64,000 bases of DNA from Roseovarius sp. MMSF_3359 (GTDB lineage Bacteria > Pseudomonadota > Alphaproteobacteria > Rhodobacterales > Rhodobacteraceae), in contig NZ_JASHJC010000007.1 in assembly GCF_030733385.1 (NCBI RefSeq), positions 1 to 64,000 of the forward strand. The letters are read 5' to 3'. The notes under the pieces are model-generated. The model did not search any database, was not told the origin of the DNA, and saw only the letters and a program-made list of their open reading frames with translations. Made by a program: the position numbers and the translations under genes. Below, one piece after another: positions 60,312-64,000 of this stretch (positions are counted from its first letter, which is position 1; the number at the start of each line of letters is the position of its first letter).

Positions 60312-60896
60312 TTAGGCCTGCAGTTCCGCATCCCAATAAAGGAAGTCGACCCAGCTTTCGTGCAGGTGGTTGGGCGGGAATTTACGCCCCTGATTTCGTA
60401 ATTGTTCGGCCCCCGGCGCCCGCGGCGGCTTGCGCAGGCTCATCCCCGCCCGGCGCAGGCTCTTGGCCCCTTTGCGCAGGTTGCACGGGCTGCAGGCTGC
60501 CACGACGTTCTCCCAACTGGTCACGCCCCCATCGGCGCGCGGCACCACATGGTCAAAGGTCAACTCTCCCTTCGCCCCGCAATACTGACACTGGAACTCG
60601 TCCCGCAGAAATAAATTAAAGCGCGTGAAGGCCACGCGCTTTTGGGGTTTGACGTAATCTTTGAGGACGATCACCGACGGTATTCGGATCACCGTGCTTG
60701 GGCTGTGGACACAGTGGTCATACTCCGCAACGATATCCACCCGGTCGAGATAGGCCGCCTTGACCGCCTCCTGCCAGGTCCAGAGCGACAGGGGGTAATA
60801 GGAAAGCGGCCTGTAATCCGCGTTCAACACAAGCGCGGGATGCTGTTTCAACGCCGCTGGCTCTCTTACAAATTCGGTTCTGAATTCACCGTCCAT
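60312..60896 (-). CDS. HNH endonuclease family protein
   Basis: The 194-residue protein has a zinc-stabilised HNH domain: CQYCG, then TFDHVVPRADGG with the catalytic His, then the NVVAACSPCNLRKG segment with the last His/Asn position. The N-terminal half (ALVLNADYRPLSYYPLSLWTW) is typical of a widely conserved group of stand-alone HNH proteins in proteobacteria and cyanobacteria whose role is unknown. It has no toxin, phage or restriction neighbours here. It converges on the AlgJ-like gene with six bases between the stops. Confidence 0.92.
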   Translation of the reverse strand: MDGEFRTEFVREPAALKQHPALVLNADYRPLSYYPLSLWTWQEAVKAAYLDRVDIVAEYDHCVHSPSTVIRIPSVIVLKDYVKPQKRVAFTRFNLFLRDEFQCQYCGAKGELTFDHVVPRADGGVTSWENVVAACSPCNLRKGAKSLRRAGMSLRKPPRAPGAEQLRNQGRKFPPNHLHESWVDFLYWDAELQA

Positions 60897-61063
60897 TGAC
60901 CGCTCCGTACCGATATTGGGACCACTATATCTCGTGTTTTCGCTCTGACAACCCCAAGATAAGCGATTGATATGGCCGAACTGTTATGAGCCATTTGTGA
61001 GGATTTCGTGACAGTTATCCGCAAGGGATGACAGCGCCGGCCCTCCGGTCCTAAACTGCCCCC

Positions 61064-61498
61064 ATGACCATGCCGCATCCCTCTCGCCCCAACCCGCCGG
61101 GCGCCGCACTCGAAGCGGCGCTTTACGTGGACGATCTGCCCGCCGCCGAGCATTTCTACGGCACCATTCTGGGTCTCGATACGGTGGCCCGCGTCGAGGG
61201 CCGGCATGTCTTCTACCGTGTCGGCGACACCATCCTGCTGATCTTTGACCCCGCCGCAACACGGATCGGCTCCGACAACGCACAACTGCCCGTTCCTGGA
61301 CACGGCGCCATGGGGCAAGGCCATTTCTGCTTCGCCGCCGAGGCCGCTGAAATCACCGCCTGGCGGGACTGGCTCGAAACCGCGGAAATTCCCATCGAAG
61401 CGGACTTCCACTGGCCTAACGGTGCCCGCTCGATCTATTTCCGCGACCCCGCGGGCAACAGCCTCGAGTTTGCCGAGCCGCGCCTTTGGGACGGCTGA
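61064..61498 (+). CDS. VOC family (glyoxalase/dioxygenase-like) protein
   Basis: The 144-residue protein has two beta-alpha-beta-beta-beta units: LEAALYVDDLPAAEHFYGTILGL to about 65, and GQGHFCFAAEAAEI to the end, closing with RDPAGNSLEFAEPRLW. A His in GQGHFCF and a Glu in LEFAEP could be metal ligands. VOC proteins include glyoxalases, fosfomycin enzymes and dioxygenases; no finer call is possible. It is monocistronic. Confidence 0.9.
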   Translation: MTMPHPSRPNPPGAALEAALYVDDLPAAEHFYGTILGLDTVARVEGRHVFYRVGDTILLIFDPAATRIGSDNAQLPVPGHGAMGQGHFCFAAEAAEITAWRDWLETAEIPIEADFHWPNGARSIYFRDPAGNSLEFAEPRLWDG

Positions 61499-61621
61499 CA
61501 CCGCACTGCAACCCCATTGCAAAGCGTCACGCCCGCCACACGCCCCCGAGGCGGAGATCGCAGATCGACAACGAGATACCAGGCGTGCGCGGCACGCGCA
61601 CTCAATTTGGCAACAGCAGGA

Positions 61622-62287
61622 TCAGAGCCCGAGCTTGTCGGTCATGAAGGCCAAAGCCACCTGCAACCCATCGGGCGCAATCCCATGGGCCGTACCCTTC
61701 ATGATATGCGCATAGACATCCTGCCAACCCGCCTCCTGCAACGCCTCCGCCGCCTGCGGCAGCGATTGCGGCGGAACCACATCATCGGCATCGCCATGGG
61801 CCAGCAGGACCGGCGGACGGCTCTGCGTTTCGTCCTTCAAGAGTTCCGGCGACAAGAGCCGCCCCGAGAAGGCGACAATCCCGGCAATCTCATCCTCGCG
61901 CCGCGGTGCCACATGCAGCGCCATCATCGTGCCCTGGCTGAACCCGAATAGCACCACCTGTTCCGGCAGCACATCCTCATCGACCATCAGCGCATCGAGA
62001 TAGGCATTCAGATCTTCCGCCGCCGCGACCAATCCCCGCTCTGCCTCTTCCTCTGACGACCCGTCAATCCACGGGATCGGAAACCACTGCAGGCCAAACG
62101 GCATGCCCGGGATCGTCTCGGGCGCATCGGGCGCCACGAACAGCGTGTCCGGCATATGCTCTCCTAGGGGATCGGCCAGCCCCAGAAGGTCCGCCCCGTT
62201 GGCGCCATAGCCATGCAGGAACACGACGATGGACCTCACCGTCCCCGATACCGGCTCCCGCCGCTCCGATTGCAAAACGCGCGTCAT
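61622..62287 (-). CDS. phospholipase/carboxylesterase (alpha/beta hydrolase)
   Basis: The 221-residue protein is a serine hydrolase of the carboxylesterase/APT family. VVFLHGYGANGADLLGLA is the oxyanion part; GFSQGTMMAL the nucleophile; LLAHGDADDVVP the Asp; and GTAHGIAPDGL the His. Length and motifs match broad esterases such as Pseudomonas fluorescens carboxylesterase II. The ATG at 62287 overlaps the glycosylase stop (ATGA); longer starts would run into that gene. Confidence 0.92.
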   Translation of the reverse strand: MTRVLQSERREPVSGTVRSIVVFLHGYGANGADLLGLADPLGEHMPDTLFVAPDAPETIPGMPFGLQWFPIPWIDGSSEEEAERGLVAAAEDLNAYLDALMVDEDVLPEQVVLFGFSQGTMMALHVAPRREDEIAGIVAFSGRLLSPELLKDETQSRPPVLLAHGDADDVVPPQSLPQAAEALQEAGWQDVYAHIMKGTAHGIAPDGLQVALAFMTDKLGL

Positions 62288-62913
62288 CTGATCCCTTCCC
62301 TGTCCTTCGCCACCCGGTAGTAGGCCCAAAGTATCCGCGCGGCAACCGATCTCCACGGGGACCACGCCTCGGCCATCTGCCTGAGTTCTTTCTCCGTCGG
62401 CCGTTTCGGCAGATCATAAAGCACCCGCGCGGCCTCCTGCAGCGCCAGATCGCCCGGCGCAAATACATCCGCCCGGCCAAGCGAGAACATTGCATAAATC
62501 TCCGCGGTCCAGACCCCGATGCCCGGCACGCGGGTGAGCGTTGCAATCACATCCGCATCAGGAGCGCCCCGCAACCCCTTGAAATCAATACCAGCGCCTG
62601 CCAACTCACGCGCATAGCGCATCTTCTGACGGCTCAACCCCACCGCGCGCAAATCCTCGTCGCTCGCCCGCGCGATCTGTCTCGGCCCGGTCAAGCGGGC
62701 CTCCTTCATCCGGCCCCAGATCGCCTGCGCCGAGGCGACACTGACCTGTTGGCTCACGATCGCGCTCAAAAGCTCGGCAAACCCGTCTGGTTTTCGCCGA
62801 AGCGGCAATTTCCCGGTCAGGTCATAAGCCTCTGACAGCCGCGGGCAGATTTCCCGCAACGCCTCGGCCCCTTCGGCCACGCAGGCATCGGTTTCGATGA
62901 TCCGCCCCGTCAC
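62284..62913 (-). CDS. DNA-3-methyladenine glycosylase II (AlkA-like)
   Basis: The 209-residue protein has the HhH-GPD fold: FAELLSAIVSQQVSVASA at the start of the core, LTRVPGIGVWTAEIYAMF as the helix-hairpin-helix, and ADVFAPGDLALQEA with the catalytic Asp. It removes alkylated bases from DNA. It lacks the N-terminal beta domain of E. coli AlkA, as many short homologues do. The start is GTG at 62913, overlapping the cobK stop by three bases; the stop overlaps the esterase start. Confidence 0.92.
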   Translation of the reverse strand: MTGRIIETDACVAEGAEALREICPRLSEAYDLTGKLPLRRKPDGFAELLSAIVSQQVSVASAQAIWGRMKEARLTGPRQIARASDEDLRAVGLSRQKMRYARELAGAGIDFKGLRGAPDADVIATLTRVPGIGVWTAEIYAMFSLGRADVFAPGDLALQEAARVLYDLPKRPTEKELRQMAEAWSPWRSVAARILWAYYRVAKDREGIR

Positions 62914-63641
62914 AGCACCGCCACCCAGTCCAGCGCCTCCTCGGCACTCCGCATCACCGGGGCATCGGGCAGCGCGGGCCGTTCGATCATCGCCACCTGC
63001 ACCCCCAATTCCCGCGCCGCGGTCAGTTTCGTCGCCGACGCCGCGCCCCCGGCGTTCTTGACCACCAGCCAATCGACCTTCAGCTCGGCAAACAACTCCC
63101 GCTCCTGCGTCACGGAAAACGGCGGCGTCCCCACCAGGAAACGCCCATTTTCAAACGGAAACGCCCGGTCAGGCGGGTCAATCTGCCGACAGATCAACTG
63201 ACATGCCCCCAGATTGGCAAACCGCTCCAGCGTCTGCCGCCCCGTGGCCAGAAAAACAGTGCTGCCCGGCGCAATGTGTCGCGCCGCCTCCTCTTCGCGC
63301 TCGACCATCTGCCACAGGTCACCCGCCTGCGGGACCCATGGCGGTCGTTGCGCCAGGGCATAGGGCAGGCCCAACTCGGCGCAGATCCGGGCGGAGCGGT
63401 CCGAGATGCGCGCGGCAAAGGGATGGGTCGCATCGAGAACCGCGCTCACGCCCCGCTCCGCCAGATAGGCGCAAAACCCCGCGTCGCCGCCAAACCCGCC
63501 GATCCGCACCTCATGGCCGCCCGCCGCCGCAGCCGTCCGTGACCCACCGGCCAGCGAGACAATCACGTCGGTCTTTCGGTCATCCAACCGGCGGGCAATG
63601 TCCTGCGCCAATCCGGTCCCGGCAAGCAAGAGTAACGTCAT
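62910..63641 (-). CDS. cobK: precorrin-6A reductase
   Basis: The 243-residue enzyme reduces the corrin ring of precorrin-6A with NADPH in the aerobic cobalamin pathway. LLLAGTGLAQDIARRL, GGFGGDAGFCAYL, DATHPFAARIS and VVKNAGGAASATKLTAARELGV are conserved CobK segments. The other cob genes are not next to it; it is the first gene of a three-gene overlap chain with unrelated glycosylase and esterase genes. Confidence 0.94.
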   Translation of the reverse strand: MTLLLLAGTGLAQDIARRLDDRKTDVIVSLAGGSRTAAAAGGHEVRIGGFGGDAGFCAYLAERGVSAVLDATHPFAARISDRSARICAELGLPYALAQRPPWVPQAGDLWQMVEREEEAARHIAPGSTVFLATGRQTLERFANLGACQLICRQIDPPDRAFPFENGRFLVGTPPFSVTQERELFAELKVDWLVVKNAGGAASATKLTAARELGVQVAMIERPALPDAPVMRSAEEALDWVAVL

Positions 63642-63746
63642 GCCCCTTCATGTCCGCTAAGGCGCTGAATCGCAAGCCATCGTGCGAGGTCCACGCCGCT
63701 CCGATTGCGCTTGCAGCCCCCCTGCCATCGGAATAGCTCTGGGCGC

Positions 63747-64000
63747 ATGACCAAACCCACCCAGACACCGATCGAGTCGCCCTCCCCGCTTGCCGGACGG
63801 ACCCGCGCGACCCGGAGCGACGATCAGCGTGCCTGGCGCAATGTGCGGGTGCTGGTGCTGGCGCAGGCGATCCTGGGCGCGCAGATGGCGATGATGTTTG
63901 TGGTGGGCGGCCTGGCCGGTCAGACCCTGGCCAGCAATATCTGCTTCGCAACCCTGCCGATTTCGCTGATCGTGCTGGGCTCGATGGTCGCGGCCACGCC
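63747..64000 (+). CDS. MFS transporter, N-terminal part (cut by window end)
   Basis: Only 84 codons are visible. A hydrophilic leader of about 30 residues (Thr/Pro/Arg-rich) is followed by two hydrophobic helices (VRVLVLAQAILGAQMAMMFVV and ISLIVLGSMVAA) joined by a GGLAGQTLASN-like loop. This looks like the first part of a major facilitator protein. The gene is divergent from cobK. The rest lies outside the window. Confidence 0.65.
   Translation, partial: MTKPTQTPIESPSPLAGRTRATRSDDQRAWRNVRVLVLAQAILGAQMAMMFVVGGLAGQTLASNICFATLPISLIVLGSMVAAT

Overview
The window reads as a chromosomal segment of a marine alphaproteobacterium of the Rhodobacterales (Roseobacter group). This is inferred from the high G+C content, two complete TRAP transporters, a GTTC-N7-GTTC type SOS box at uvrA, an APS-reductase sulfur operon with DUF2849 and DUF934 genes, a RimK fused to a retropepsin-like domain, and the M23 peptidase/bactofilin pair. 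I see no prophage, insertion sequence, CRISPR array, rRNA or replication origin. Almost everything is ordinary, densely packed chromosome.

Layout. 1-2.2 kb: tRNA-Asp, a small unknown gene divergent from an XRE-type regulator, and a GNAT-like unknown converging on that regulator. 2.2-9.1 kb: a MATE exporter, a secreted metallophosphatase, two tRNA-Val genes flanking a histidine phosphatase, an HU-like protein with a histone-like tail, and lon. 9.6-15.6 kb: tgt, an SPFH/NfeD pair, a membrane protein with a pentapeptide-like tail, RimB-RimK, and a 31-residue membrane peptide. 15.6-23.7 kb: a TRAP transporter followed upstream by a compact four-gene catabolic operon (thioesterase, HDAC-like deacetylase, BKACE, class III aminotransferase) and a divergent LysR regulator. 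23.9-25.5 kb: two Fe-S assembly genes and tpiA. 25.6-33.4 kb: C4-dicarboxylate type dctPQM, an acyltransferase, and the dctBD two-component system. 33.5-38.9 kb: an Lrp regulator divergent from a sulfite/siroheme/APS operon that ends in a ferredoxin-NADP reductase. 39-43.6 kb: an Ala/Asp/Glu-rich repetitive anchored protein, infC with an apparent AUA start codon, and uvrA with an SOS box. 43.8-50 kb: two secreted or outer-membrane proteins, lpdA, DUF924, an MFS protein and queA. 50-64 kb: a YhdP/AsmA-like giant, bcp, DUF455, an M23 peptidase with bactofilin, an MBL hydrolase, an MBOAT/DHHW acetylation pair, HNH, VOC, an esterase, an AlkA-like glycosylase, cobK and the start of an MFS gene.

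The most interesting unit is the 15.6-23.7 kb locus. Its four enzymes can be placed, in gene order for three of them, on the biochemically described route from N6-acetyl-beta-lysine to 4-aminobutyrate: transamination, beta-keto acid cleavage with acetyl-CoA, thioester hydrolysis, deacetylation. The TRAP system and the LysR protein would supply uptake and control. This is an inference from enzyme families, not a demonstrated pathway. Other points worth a look are a DctD that lacks the GAFTGA loop and the Walker A lysine while a tandem DctD-like operator sits upstream of dctP, the AUA start of infC, and the repetitive LEA-like membrane-anchored protein.
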